Origin: Verrucomicrobiia bacterium
GTDB taxonomy: Bacteria > Verrucomicrobiota > Verrucomicrobiia > Palsa-1439
Assembly: GCA_035577545.1 (NCBI GenBank)
Contig: DATLVI010000004.1
Location: 124,001 to 188,000 of the forward strand
DNA length: 64,000 bases
Direction: 5' to 3'
The notes under the pieces were generated by a model. It worked only from the letters and a program-made list of their open reading frames with translations. It did no database searches and was not told the DNA's origin. Each line of letters begins with the position of its first letter. Within the stretch, counting starts at the first letter, position 1. A program made the position numbers and the translations under genes. Below are positions 20,293 to 26,958 of this stretch, one piece after another.

Positions 20293-21258
20293 ATGCGAAT
20301 TCTATCCGGCATTAAGCCAAGTGGTAAGTTACACATTGGCAATTACTTCGGCATGATGCGCCCGGCGCTCGAACTGGCGCAGAAGGGCGAGGCATTCTAT
20401 TTCATCGCCGATTATCACGCGTTGACGACGGTCGGCAAGGCTGCGGAATTGCGTGAGAACTCGCTGGATATCGCACTCGATTTTTTGGCGTGCGGGTTGG
20501 ATCCATCCAAAACGGTATTCTATCGCCAAAGTGATGTGCCCCAGGTGACGGAGTTGACGTCCGTCCTGCTCAATCTCACGCCGGTGCCCATGCTGGAGAA
20601 TGCGCACGCATACAAGGATGCGATCGCGCACGGACACAAGCCGAATGGGGGCCTCTTCACGTACCCCGTGCTCATGGCCTCGGACATTCTGATTGTGCAA
20701 GGCGAACGCGTGCCCGTCGGCAAAGACCAGAAGCAGCATCTCGAAATCGCACGCGACATCGCGGGCGCATTCAATCGCCAGTACGGCGAAGTCTTTGTCA
20801 TACCCGAGGCAGACATTCAGCCTGACGTGGCGACGTTGCCCGGGATTGACGGTCGCAAAATGTCCAAGAGCTACAATAACACCATTGAGATTTTTGGTGA
20901 CGAGAGGGCGACGCGGAAAAAAATAATGAGCGTTGTCACCGACTCTCAGCCGGTCGAGGCGCCCAAGACAGATCTCGACAAGAATGTTCCCTTGCAGCTT
21001 TACAAGCTTGTCGCCGCCCCGGGCAAAGCGAGTGAGTTGCAGGCAAAGCTGGCCGCCGGCGGATTTGGCTATGGCGACGCGAAGAAAGAACTATTGGCGA
21101 CGTTGACGGATTATTTTGCCCCGTTTCGCAAGAAGCGCGAAGAACTCGTGAAGAACATGGATTATGTCCATGAGACGCTGCGCAAGGGCGCGGAGCGCGC
21201 CAACGTGGTGGCAAACGAAACCATGGAGCGGGTGCGCCAAGCCGTGGGGCTTCGATGA
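20293..21258 (+). CDS. trpS: Tryptophanyl-tRNA synthetase
   Basis: A 321-residue class I aminoacyl-tRNA synthetase that charges tRNA-Trp. The HIGH-type motif is 'GKLHIGNYFG' at residues 11-20 and the KMSKS loop is 'GRKMSKSYNN' near residue 195. 'VPVGKDQKQHLEIARDIA' is the typical TrpRS segment. The length is usual for a bacterial TrpRS. Its stop overlaps the lysA start as ATGA, making it the first gene of a coupled trpS-lysA-scpA-scpB-pheA series. Confidence 0.97.
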   Translation: MRILSGIKPSGKLHIGNYFGMMRPALELAQKGEAFYFIADYHALTTVGKAAELRENSLDIALDFLACGLDPSKTVFYRQSDVPQVTELTSVLLNLTPVPMLENAHAYKDAIAHGHKPNGGLFTYPVLMASDILIVQGERVPVGKDQKQHLEIARDIAGAFNRQYGEVFVIPEADIQPDVATLPGIDGRKMSKSYNNTIEIFGDERATRKKIMSVVTDSQPVEAPKTDLDKNVPLQLYKLVAAPGKASELQAKLAAGGFGYGDAKKELLATLTDYFAPFRKKREELVKNMDYVHETLRKGAERANVVANETMERVRQAVGLR

Positions 21259-22517
21259 ATGCCGAGGTGCTCCAGCAGTTGGCGGAGAAGGTCGGCACGC
21301 CGTTCTGGGTTTGCGACGCAGCTCTCTTGAACCAGCGGATCGCCGCCATCAAACGTCTCACTGAGGGGAAGGGATTGCAGGCGCGGTACGCCATGAAGGC
21401 CTGTCCCGCGACGCGAATCTTGAAGGAGATGCTGGAAGCCGGCATCTGGATTGACGCAGTATCGGGCAACGAGGTGTTGCGAGCGCGACGCGCGGGTTTC
21501 CCGGGTTCGTCGATCTTGTACACCAGCGACGTGTTTCGCGACGGCGCCATTGCGATATTGCGCGAGCACGGCGTAATGCCGAACCTTGGTTCGCCGGGCA
21601 TGTTGCGTGAACTGCAGGAAACGGGATATGCCGGGCCGATTTCATTGCGGGTCAATCCGGGTTTCGGGCACGGTCACGTCAACGCCTGTGACACGGGCGG
21701 ACCGAGTTCCAAGCACGGAATCTGGTTCAGCGACATTCACGATGTGGCCATGCGAGCGGAAAGATTCGGCATGACGGTGACCATGTTGCACGCGCACATC
21801 GGCAGCGGGCCGAAGTTCCCGGAATTGCTGGATAATATGCGGCGACTGGCGAAGGAGTTTGCCGGGTTCATACCGAAGTTCCCGAAGCTGACAGCGGTCA
21901 GCCTCGGTGGCGGGATTCCGCATAATTACCGTGATGCGGCTGATCAGCCGTCCTTGGAACCGCTCCGCGCGGTGCTGGAGGAGGCGCGCGCCAGTTTTTG
22001 CAGCGCCGCGGAACGCGATATACGGTTGGAAATCGAGCCCGGTCGTTATCTCGTGGCGCCCGCAGTGACGTTGGTCGCGCGCGTGACGGACGTGAAGCGG
22101 ACGGAGACGAACGAGCGGGGCAAAGGGGAAACGTTTGTGATGGTGGACGCGGGCTTCACGGACTTAGTGCGACCAGCAATGTACGGGTCGTTCCATCGCA
22201 TCACGATTGCCGGTCGGCACGAGCGCGATGGAATGGCGGATGTGGTGGTGGCCGGGCCGCTGTGCGAGTCGGGCGACGTTTTCACGCGCGACGGACAAGA
22301 ACTGTTGGTCCCGCGTCGTTTGCCGACGCCGCACGTCGGCGATCTGCTCCTCCTGCACGACGCAGGCGCGTACGGGTACGCGATGAGTTCGAATTACAAT
22401 TCACTGGGCCGCGCGCCACAGTTGATGCTGGAAGAGGACGGGTCGGTCACGATGTTTTCGCGGCGGGAGACGGTGGACGACCTGTTGGCCACGGAGTCGA
22501 ACGAGAAGATTTCCTGA
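21255..22517 (+). CDS. lysA: Diaminopimelate decarboxylase-type PLP enzyme
   Basis: A 420-residue fold-III PLP decarboxylase that would make lysine from meso-diaminopimelate. The PLP lysine is Lys48 in 'ARYAMKACP', the glycine-rich phosphate site is 'VSLGGGIPHNYRD', and 'IEPGRYLVAPA' and 'GPLCESGDVF' are the usual C-terminal motifs (Cys from the neighbouring subunit). The N-terminal part 'KACPATRILKEMLEAGIWIDA' fits the group that also includes carboxynorspermidine decarboxylases, so a polyamine substrate is not fully excluded. It overlaps trpS by 4 bases and its stop abuts the scpA ATG. Confidence 0.88.
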   Translation: MNAEVLQQLAEKVGTPFWVCDAALLNQRIAAIKRLTEGKGLQARYAMKACPATRILKEMLEAGIWIDAVSGNEVLRARRAGFPGSSILYTSDVFRDGAIAILREHGVMPNLGSPGMLRELQETGYAGPISLRVNPGFGHGHVNACDTGGPSSKHGIWFSDIHDVAMRAERFGMTVTMLHAHIGSGPKFPELLDNMRRLAKEFAGFIPKFPKLTAVSLGGGIPHNYRDAADQPSLEPLRAVLEEARASFCSAAERDIRLEIEPGRYLVAPAVTLVARVTDVKRTETNERGKGETFVMVDAGFTDLVRPAMYGSFHRITIAGRHERDGMADVVVAGPLCESGDVFTRDGQELLVPRRLPTPHVGDLLLLHDAGAYGYAMSSNYNSLGRAPQLMLEEDGSVTMFSRRETVDDLLATESNEKIS

Positions 22518-23246
22518 ATGGAAGCGGATTACAAAGTAAAGTTGGAGGTCTTCGAGGGGCCGCTGGATTTGTTGCTGTACCTCATCAAGAAAGAGGAAGT
22601 CGACATCTACGATATTCCCATCGAGCGCATCACCAACCAGTACATGGAATACCTGACGTTGATGCAGATGCTCAACCTGGAAGTGGCGGGCGAGTTCCTG
22701 GTGATGGCGGCCACGCTGATGTACATCAAGAGCCGCATGTTGTTGCCCGTCGACCAGCAGGTGACGGACGCGGAGGCCGAGGAAGGCGAAGACCCGCGCT
22801 GGGAATTGATCCGCCAGTTGGTCGAGTACAAAAAGTTCAAGGACGCGGCGGTGCAGCTCAGCAAGCGCGAAGACGAGCAGGCCAACATTTTCCCGCGCCA
22901 GGCTACGGATGCAGGAATCGAGGCGAACAAAGATGTGCCGCTGGCGGAGGTCAGTATTTTCGACCTGATCAACGCGTTTAACGAAGTGTTGAAGAAAGCC
23001 AGCGCGCGCGAGGACTTTCATGAGATCCTTGAGGAACGATTCACGGTTAGCGACAAAATCGAGGAGATCCTTTATACTCTGCGTGACCGGTCGGAGATGA
23101 TTTTCAGCGAACTGTTCGCCAATGCCGGTTCGCGGGCGGAGGTGGTGGTGACATTTTTGGCGTTGTTGGAATTGATTCGCATGAAACGACTGAAGGTGCA
23201 GCAAACAGAAGCGTTCGGAGAGATACGGGTAATCAAGGTGGCATGA
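22518..23246 (+). CDS. scpA: Segregation and condensation protein A
   Basis: A 242-residue kleisin that bridges SMC and ScpB in the bacterial condensin and acts in chromosome compaction and segregation. The N-terminus 'KLEVFEGPLDLLLYLIKKEE' is the family signature, followed by 'DIYDIPIERITNQYMEYL' and 'YIKSRMLLP'. A winged-helix end ('VTFLALLELIRMKRLKVQQ') follows, as expected for kleisins. It starts directly after the lysA stop and its own stop overlaps scpB as ATGA. An smc gene is not in the window. Confidence 0.96.
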   Translation: MEADYKVKLEVFEGPLDLLLYLIKKEEVDIYDIPIERITNQYMEYLTLMQMLNLEVAGEFLVMAATLMYIKSRMLLPVDQQVTDAEAEEGEDPRWELIRQLVEYKKFKDAAVQLSKREDEQANIFPRQATDAGIEANKDVPLAEVSIFDLINAFNEVLKKASAREDFHEILEERFTVSDKIEEILYTLRDRSEMIFSELFANAGSRAEVVVTFLALLELIRMKRLKVQQTEAFGEIRVIKVA

Positions 23247-23926
23247 CACTGGAATTAAAAAAGATCGTGGAAGCGTTAATGTTCTCGGCGGAGCGACCGC
23301 TCGCGCCGAAGGAAATTCGCGTGATTTTCGCCGAGGCGACAGATGAGGAACACGCGGGCGTGACGGAGCCGTTCCGCAACTGCCGCGAGGCGCAGATCGT
23401 GGCGGCGCTCGACGAACTCAAGGCGGAATACGACCTACAGCAGCGCAGTTTCCAGTTGGTGGAAATCGCCGGTGGCTGGCGACTCGTGAGCCGATCGGAA
23501 TACGCGCCGTGGTTGAAGAAACTCCTCGATGAAGCCCGTCCACACCGTCTGTCCCCGCCTTCGCTTGAAACACTTTCCATCATCGCGTTGCGCCAGCCGA
23601 TTTGCCGGGCGGACATTGCGGCGATCCGCGGTGTGGAAGTTGACGGCGTCATCAAGACGCTGCTGGAACGCGATCTCATCACCATCGTCGGCAAGAGTGA
23701 AGCGCCCGGGCGCCCGATGCTCTACGGCACGACCCAGAAGTTCCTCGAACACTTCGGGCTGCGCGACCTGGATGACATGCCCAAGGCCGCCGAGTTGCGC
23801 CTGCAAGCCGCCGCGTTGAAGACGGCCGAGCAGAAGGTGGAAGCAACCCAGGCGCAGGAACCCGCCGCCGAGACGGCGGCCACTACAGAATCCAATGAAG
23901 GACAAACTCCAGCCTCTACGCAGTAA
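23243..23926 (+). CDS. scpB: Segregation and condensation protein B
   Basis: A 227-residue partner of ScpA. It contains two winged-helix domains; 'KIVEALMFSAERPLAPKEI' starts the first, and 'LSPPSLETLSIIALRQPICR' with 'ADIAAIRGVEVDGVIKTLLE' is the highly conserved core of the second. 'GRPMLYGTTQKFLEHFGLRD' ends the fold. A poorly conserved Ala/Glu-rich tail (last 40 residues) overlaps the pheA start by 32 bases. The tail looks like a simple extension and may be the product of this overlap. Confidence 0.96.
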   Translation: MTLELKKIVEALMFSAERPLAPKEIRVIFAEATDEEHAGVTEPFRNCREAQIVAALDELKAEYDLQQRSFQLVEIAGGWRLVSRSEYAPWLKKLLDEARPHRLSPPSLETLSIIALRQPICRADIAAIRGVEVDGVIKTLLERDLITIVGKSEAPGRPMLYGTTQKFLEHFGLRDLDDMPKAAELRLQAAALKTAEQKVEATQAQEPAAETAATTESNEGQTPASTQ

Positions 23927-24965
23927 GATTGACGAGCTCGACTCGAAGCTGGTCCGCTTGTTGAACGAGCGGACGAAGCTCGTGCTCGAAATCGGCAAGA
24001 TCAAGCACACGTCGGGCGGGGAAATCTATGCGCCCGACCGCGAGGACGCGGTGCTGCGCCGGATTGTGGAAAAAGGGCAAGGGCCACTGCCTGCCGATTC
24101 GTTGCGCGCCATCTACCGCGAAGTCATGTCGGCGTCGCTCGCACTGGAGAAGGCGCTGGTGATCGCTTATCTCGGCCCGGAAGCTTCGTATTCGCACCTG
24201 GCGGTGATCAAGAAATTCGGGTCTAGCTTAAAGTATGAGCCTTTGCCGAGCATTACCGATGTATTCGTGGAAGTGTCGAAGGGCCGCGCGGACTACGGTG
24301 TTGTGCCGATTGAAAACTCGACGGAAGGCGCGGTCACTCATACGTACGACATGTTCCTCGACAGCGAGCTGAAGATTTGCGCGCAGATTGTGTTGCCAAT
24401 TCGCCACAACCTGATGGCCGCCATCGCGCGCGACCAGATCAAGAAGATTTACTCGATTCCACAGGTGCTGGCGCAGTGTCGCCAGTGGCTGCAGCTCAAC
24501 ATGTCGCATGTGGAGTTGATCGAAACGTCAAGCAGCACCCGCGCGGCGCAGATTGCGAAGACAGAACCGAACGCCGGCGCGCTGGCGAGTTCGCTGGCGG
24601 CGGAGATGTATGGGCTGACGATTCTTGAGGCCAACGTCCAGGATTCGAGCGAGAACGTGACGCGCTTCCTCGTGATTGGGCGCAAATATCCCGGTCGAAC
24701 AGGCAGCGACAAAACATCCATCATGTTCTCGGTACAGGACCACGTCGGAGCGCTGCACGATTCGATCTCGTCCTTCAAGAAGTTCAAGATCAACATGACC
24801 AAGATTGAGTCGCGCCCCAGCAAAAAGAAGGCGTGGGAGTATTACTTTTTCGTGGACATCCTCGGCCATTGCGAAGACGCGCTGGTGAAGAAAGCGCTGG
24901 CCGAGTTGGCCAAGCACACCATGTTCGTTAAAATCCTCGGCAGCTATCCGAATGTGAACGGTTAG
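23895..24965 (+). CDS. pheA: Bifunctional chorismate mutase/prephenate dehydratase (P-protein)
   Basis: A 356-residue enzyme converting chorismate to prephenate and then phenylpyruvate in phenylalanine synthesis. Residues 1-90 are an AroQ-type mutase ('LRSKIDELDSKLVRLLNERT'), 91-270 the dehydratase ('AYLGPEASYSHLAV', 'GVVPIENSTEGAV'), and 275-356 the ACT regulatory domain ('ESRPSKKKAWEYYFFVDI', 'ILGSYP'). It is normally close to hisC and aroF, which are here 4.5 kb downstream with an accessory block between. A diverged copy of its last 37 codons occurs at 25774-25881. It is the last gene of the trpS-lysA-scpAB-pheA series. Confidence 0.97.
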   Translation: MKDKLQPLRSKIDELDSKLVRLLNERTKLVLEIGKIKHTSGGEIYAPDREDAVLRRIVEKGQGPLPADSLRAIYREVMSASLALEKALVIAYLGPEASYSHLAVIKKFGSSLKYEPLPSITDVFVEVSKGRADYGVVPIENSTEGAVTHTYDMFLDSELKICAQIVLPIRHNLMAAIARDQIKKIYSIPQVLAQCRQWLQLNMSHVELIETSSSTRAAQIAKTEPNAGALASSLAAEMYGLTILEANVQDSSENVTRFLVIGRKYPGRTGSDKTSIMFSVQDHVGALHDSISSFKKFKINMTKIESRPSKKKAWEYYFFVDILGHCEDALVKKALAELAKHTMFVKILGSYPNVNG

Positions 24966-24977
24966 GACGCGGCGAAC

Positions 24978-25643
24978 CTACTTCCCGGAACGTTTGCGAC
25001 GACGACCTGCGAAAAGCGCCGTTGAGCCAAACCCCAGCAGCAGCAGCGTGGACGGTTCGGGAACGACCGTGGCCACGTAATCGAATTCATAGCTCGTCGG
25101 GGAGCTGCCTGTCTGCTGGATCAGGAACGTGTAATTACCACTGGCCAATGGGGGGATAAATCCTTGCGAGCCTGCCGCGAGGTTGGTGTTGCCCATGAGC
25201 GGCAGGATATCGACTCCGACAAGGTTCGTAGGGGGAAGAGCTCCATTCTGCGCCCCGGTGCCGAAGTGCGCGTACCCGAGATAGGAAGCAGCAGAGAGTG
25301 TGCTGCCCACGAAATTCGTGCCGGCCTGAACTCCCGTGAAACCCTGCTGGTCGGTCGAACTGTAAGCCTTCAAGACCACCGCGCTCAGCTGCAACCCGTT
25401 CGGCACGGCCAACATAATCCAATCCTGGCTGTCCAGCGTGGATGTGTTGCGCAGGCTGCCGATGATGGCATTCGTGCCGGCTACCAATGTGAAGTTGTTG
25501 GGCGCCGCCTGGTTGCCGGACAAGTCACCGTTGATAGATTCATCCCACTGCGTCACGCTTTGGGCGCGCGCGCTTGTTATAAAGACCGTCAACACCAAGA
25601 TGCCGGCCAGCTTGAATGAACTCGCCAAAAGTCTATTTGCCAT
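24978..25643 (-). CDS. PEP-CTERM sorting-domain secreted protein
   Basis: A 221-residue exported protein converging on pheA with 12 bases between the stops. The ATG at 25643 is chosen because GGGAGAAG precedes it by a few bases and it starts a clean signal peptide ('MANRLLASSFKLAGILVLTV', cleavage near 'ARAQS'). The C-terminus carries a PEP-CTERM signal: 'VPEPSTLLLLGFGSTALFA' followed by 'GRRRKR', which exosortase recognises for cell-surface sorting. The body ('SVTQWDESINGDLSGNQAAP') is the low-complexity beta-rich type common in these proteins and has no known catalytic motif. No exosortase gene is in the window. The gene lies between the true pheA 3' end and a decayed copy of it, so it was probably inserted here. 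Confidence 0.9.
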   Translation of the reverse strand: MANRLLASSFKLAGILVLTVFITSARAQSVTQWDESINGDLSGNQAAPNNFTLVAGTNAIIGSLRNTSTLDSQDWIMLAVPNGLQLSAVVLKAYSSTDQQGFTGVQAGTNFVGSTLSAASYLGYAHFGTGAQNGALPPTNLVGVDILPLMGNTNLAAGSQGFIPPLASGNYTFLIQQTGSSPTSYEFDYVATVVPEPSTLLLLGFGSTALFAGRRRKRSGK

Positions 25644-25773
25644 ATCTTCTCCCGGTTGAATTGCCTCGCCAGAGAATAAGAGGAAACAAACGTAGAAATG
25701 TTCCCGGGTATTTTGGGTTCTGTGCCGCACCATTCCCGGTGCGCGATTTGCGCAGCCTGCATGGAGGGCCGGC

Positions 25774-25881
25774 TCGACATCGACATTGAAGCCGCGCTGG
25801 TGAGAAAGGTGTGGGCCGGGTTGGCCAAACACGCAGTTTCCACTAAAGATCCTTGACAGCTATTCACATGTGAATGGTTGG
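25774..25881 (+). pseudogene. Decayed duplicate of the pheA 3' end
   Basis: This stretch aligns with 24855-24966, the last 37 codons and stop of pheA. Shared blocks include GACATC, CGCGCTGGTG, GTTGGCCAA, CTAAA/TTAAA, ATCCT and CAGCTAT, ending in ATGTGAAtGGTTgG against ATGTGAAcGGTTaG. Counting by hand, about 70% of positions match, with a six-base deletion and a one-base insertion that breaks the frame. The reading 'ALVRKVWAGLAKHAVSTK' mirrors PheA 'ALVKKALAELAKHTMFVK'. Weak similarity may continue upstream to about 25720 with an internal deletion. It is non-coding now and sits on the far side of the PEP-CTERM gene. Confidence 0.82.
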
Positions 25882-25916
25882 AATCGGGCATCGCGACGGA
25901 AGTCCTGCGCTTGCTG

Positions 25917-26135
25917 CTACAGTTTTTTGAGCGCTTTGGTAAGGAGTGGGCGGGTAAACCGGCCGGGACGATGTCGACCGCGCAACCACTGCTTCACCGT
26001 AATCTCCGACACGGAACACCCGAGGGCTGCCAGGGCGCGGCGCATCTGGGGCAGGGTTCGGCCCTTCCTCTTGCCGTACAATTCCCGGCAAAGCGGATCA
26101 CGCGGCGGAAGTAATTTCTTTCGGCTCATCGACAT
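25917..26135 (-). CDS. Small helix-turn-helix protein
   Basis: A 72-residue basic protein, 'MSMSRKKLLPPRD' at the N-terminus. Residues about 25-60 read 'RTLPQMRRALAALGCSVSE' then 'ITVKQWLRGRHRPGRF', which fits an XRE/Cro-like HTH (compare the common 'VSxxTVxxWxRGxRxP' recognition helix). The C-terminus is Lys/Leu-rich. An internal ATG at 26129 is an alternative start, and neither has a clear Shine-Dalgarno. The putative promoter overlaps a perfect 26-base palindrome 46-71 bases upstream, so the protein may repress itself. It reads away from the ATPase gene pair and may be its regulator. Not recognised as a named family. Confidence 0.62.
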   Translation of the reverse strand: MSMSRKKLLPPRDPLCRELYGKRKGRTLPQMRRALAALGCSVSEITVKQWLRGRHRPGRFTRPLLTKALKKL

Positions 26136-26180
26136 TTCTCAGGGAGAGAATGCACGCCTGGGCTGTTCTCATCTCGCGGG

Positions 26181-26206
26181 AATTATGGATAGCACTATCC
26201 ATAATT
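26181..26206. promoter_or_regulatory. Perfect palindrome (copy P1) overlapping the HTH gene promoter
   Basis: AATTATGGATAG (26181-26192), CA, then CTATCCATAATT (26195-26206) is a perfect dyad with 12-base arms. On the minus strand a -35-like TTGCAA (26205-26210), 17-base spacer and -10-like CATAAT (26182-26187) frame it, reading toward the HTH gene start at 26135. This is the classical layout of an autoregulated operator. Two further copies follow at 26305 and 26503. Confidence 0.65.
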
Positions 26207-26304
26207 GCAAGGGTGAAGAAACAACGGGATCTGTGGAGAGAATCATTTGGGAGGTGCGCAATCGCGGGTGTCGGCCAGCCTCAGCCGGTGTGGTCGACCC
26301 ATGA

Positions 26305-26430
26305 AATTATGGATAGCACTATCTATAAATCGGGACTGAAAATTGGGCTGGAAGAGAAGAGCAAGGGAACAGTGCGGCGGCAGTGAGTTGGTTGTTTGGA
26401 GGGGCGGAGCGCGTGGTCGGCATTCGTGGA
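26305..26430. repeat. Degenerate repeat unit with palindrome P2
   Basis: The unit starts with an imperfect copy of the palindrome (26305-26330: AATTATGGATAG, CA, CTATCTATAAAT) and continues for about 100 bases that align with 26503-26630, including 'ATCGGGAC', 'GAGAAGAGCA', 'GCGGCAGTG' and 'GTTGTTTGGA'. The open frame from the ATG in the palindrome gives peptides of similar start but with many amino-acid changes and different lengths, so coding is unlikely. Confidence 0.7.
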
Positions 26431-26502
26431 TTCAAGGTCGACGGGGACGCATCGAGAGTAATCTTGCTTGCTGGCTGACTGGTTGAGGCGAAGAGGGGGA
26501 TA

Positions 26503-26630
26503 TTTTATGGATAGCGCTATCTATAAATCGGGACGGGAAACTGGGCTTGGAGAGAAGAGCAGGAGAACCACGAGGCGGCAGTGGGTGGGTTGTTTGGAGA
26601 GGTGGAGCGTTTGGTGGACATCCGTGAATT
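26503..26630. repeat. Degenerate repeat unit with palindrome P3
   Basis: Second long copy of the unit at 26305-26430. The palindrome here is TTTTATGGATAG, CG, CTATCTATAAAT (26503-26528). A weaker third copy seems to follow P1 (26207-26300). P3 lies 225 bases before the 67-aa gene; a plus-strand -10-like TATAAA occurs in its right arm, so it could also act in the promoter of the ATPase pair. Confidence 0.7.
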
Positions 26631-26754
26631 GAATGGCGAGTTCCGTCAGCCTGTTCGCAAATACCTTGTCGAGAATGAGACGATGGCTGTATCCTGACTC
26701 TGCGATCTAAGCGGTGCCTTTGGCGCAGCCCGGTGAACAGAAATCCGTGATAAA
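26631..26754. other. Non-coding spacer before the ATPase pair
   Basis: No convincing gene, terminator or Shine-Dalgarno is seen here. With the repeats upstream it completes a 620-base stretch (26136-26754) that lacks an obvious gene and holds three palindromes. Confidence 0.5.
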
Positions 26755-26958
26755 ATGGACGCATCCGACCTAACCTTAGCCAAAGAGGCAAGTACTCCAG
26801 GTGAAAGCACTTTGGAGAAATTCCTCCAATCGGTTGAGGAGAAGACTGCCGATTCAGTTCACCTGCGATTGCTTAAAGCTTGTCGCCAACCAGACCAGCG
26901 AGCTGCACTGGAAGCCGAGCTACGTGCGATAATCTCGGAAATCGTCAATGAAGCTTAA
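26755..26958 (+). CDS. Small acidic protein coupled to the Rad50-like ATPase
   Basis: A 67-residue acidic, helical protein starting 'MDASDLTLAKEAS' and ending 'AELRAIISEIVNEA'. Its stop lies inside the start of the ATPase gene (11-base overlap), so it is translationally coupled and probably a partner or regulator of the ATPase. It has no membrane helix, cysteine motif or catalytic signature; 'STLEKFLQSVEEKTADSVHL' suggests an amphipathic helix. No family was recognised. Base composition is similar to the ATPase gene and lower in GC than core genes nearby. Confidence 0.68.
   Translation: MDASDLTLAKEASTPGESTLEKFLQSVEEKTADSVHLRLLKACRQPDQRAALEAELRAIISEIVNEA

Noticed and set aside
21998-22981. 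Plus-strand open frame (327 codons) overlapping lysA and scpA
   Set aside because: Out of frame with two well-identified genes; Arg/Gly-rich composition typical of a shifted frame.
25862-25875. Perfect 14-base palindrome ATTCACATGTGAAT as an operator
   Set aside because: It lies inside the decayed pheA copy and aligns with TATCCGAATGTGAACG of the intact gene, so it is explained by descent from that sequence.
26305-26386. Small peptide genes starting at the ATG inside palindromes P2 and P3
   Set aside because: The two peptides share only the start, differ by non-synonymous changes and lack ribosome-binding sites; the palindrome explains the shared start.
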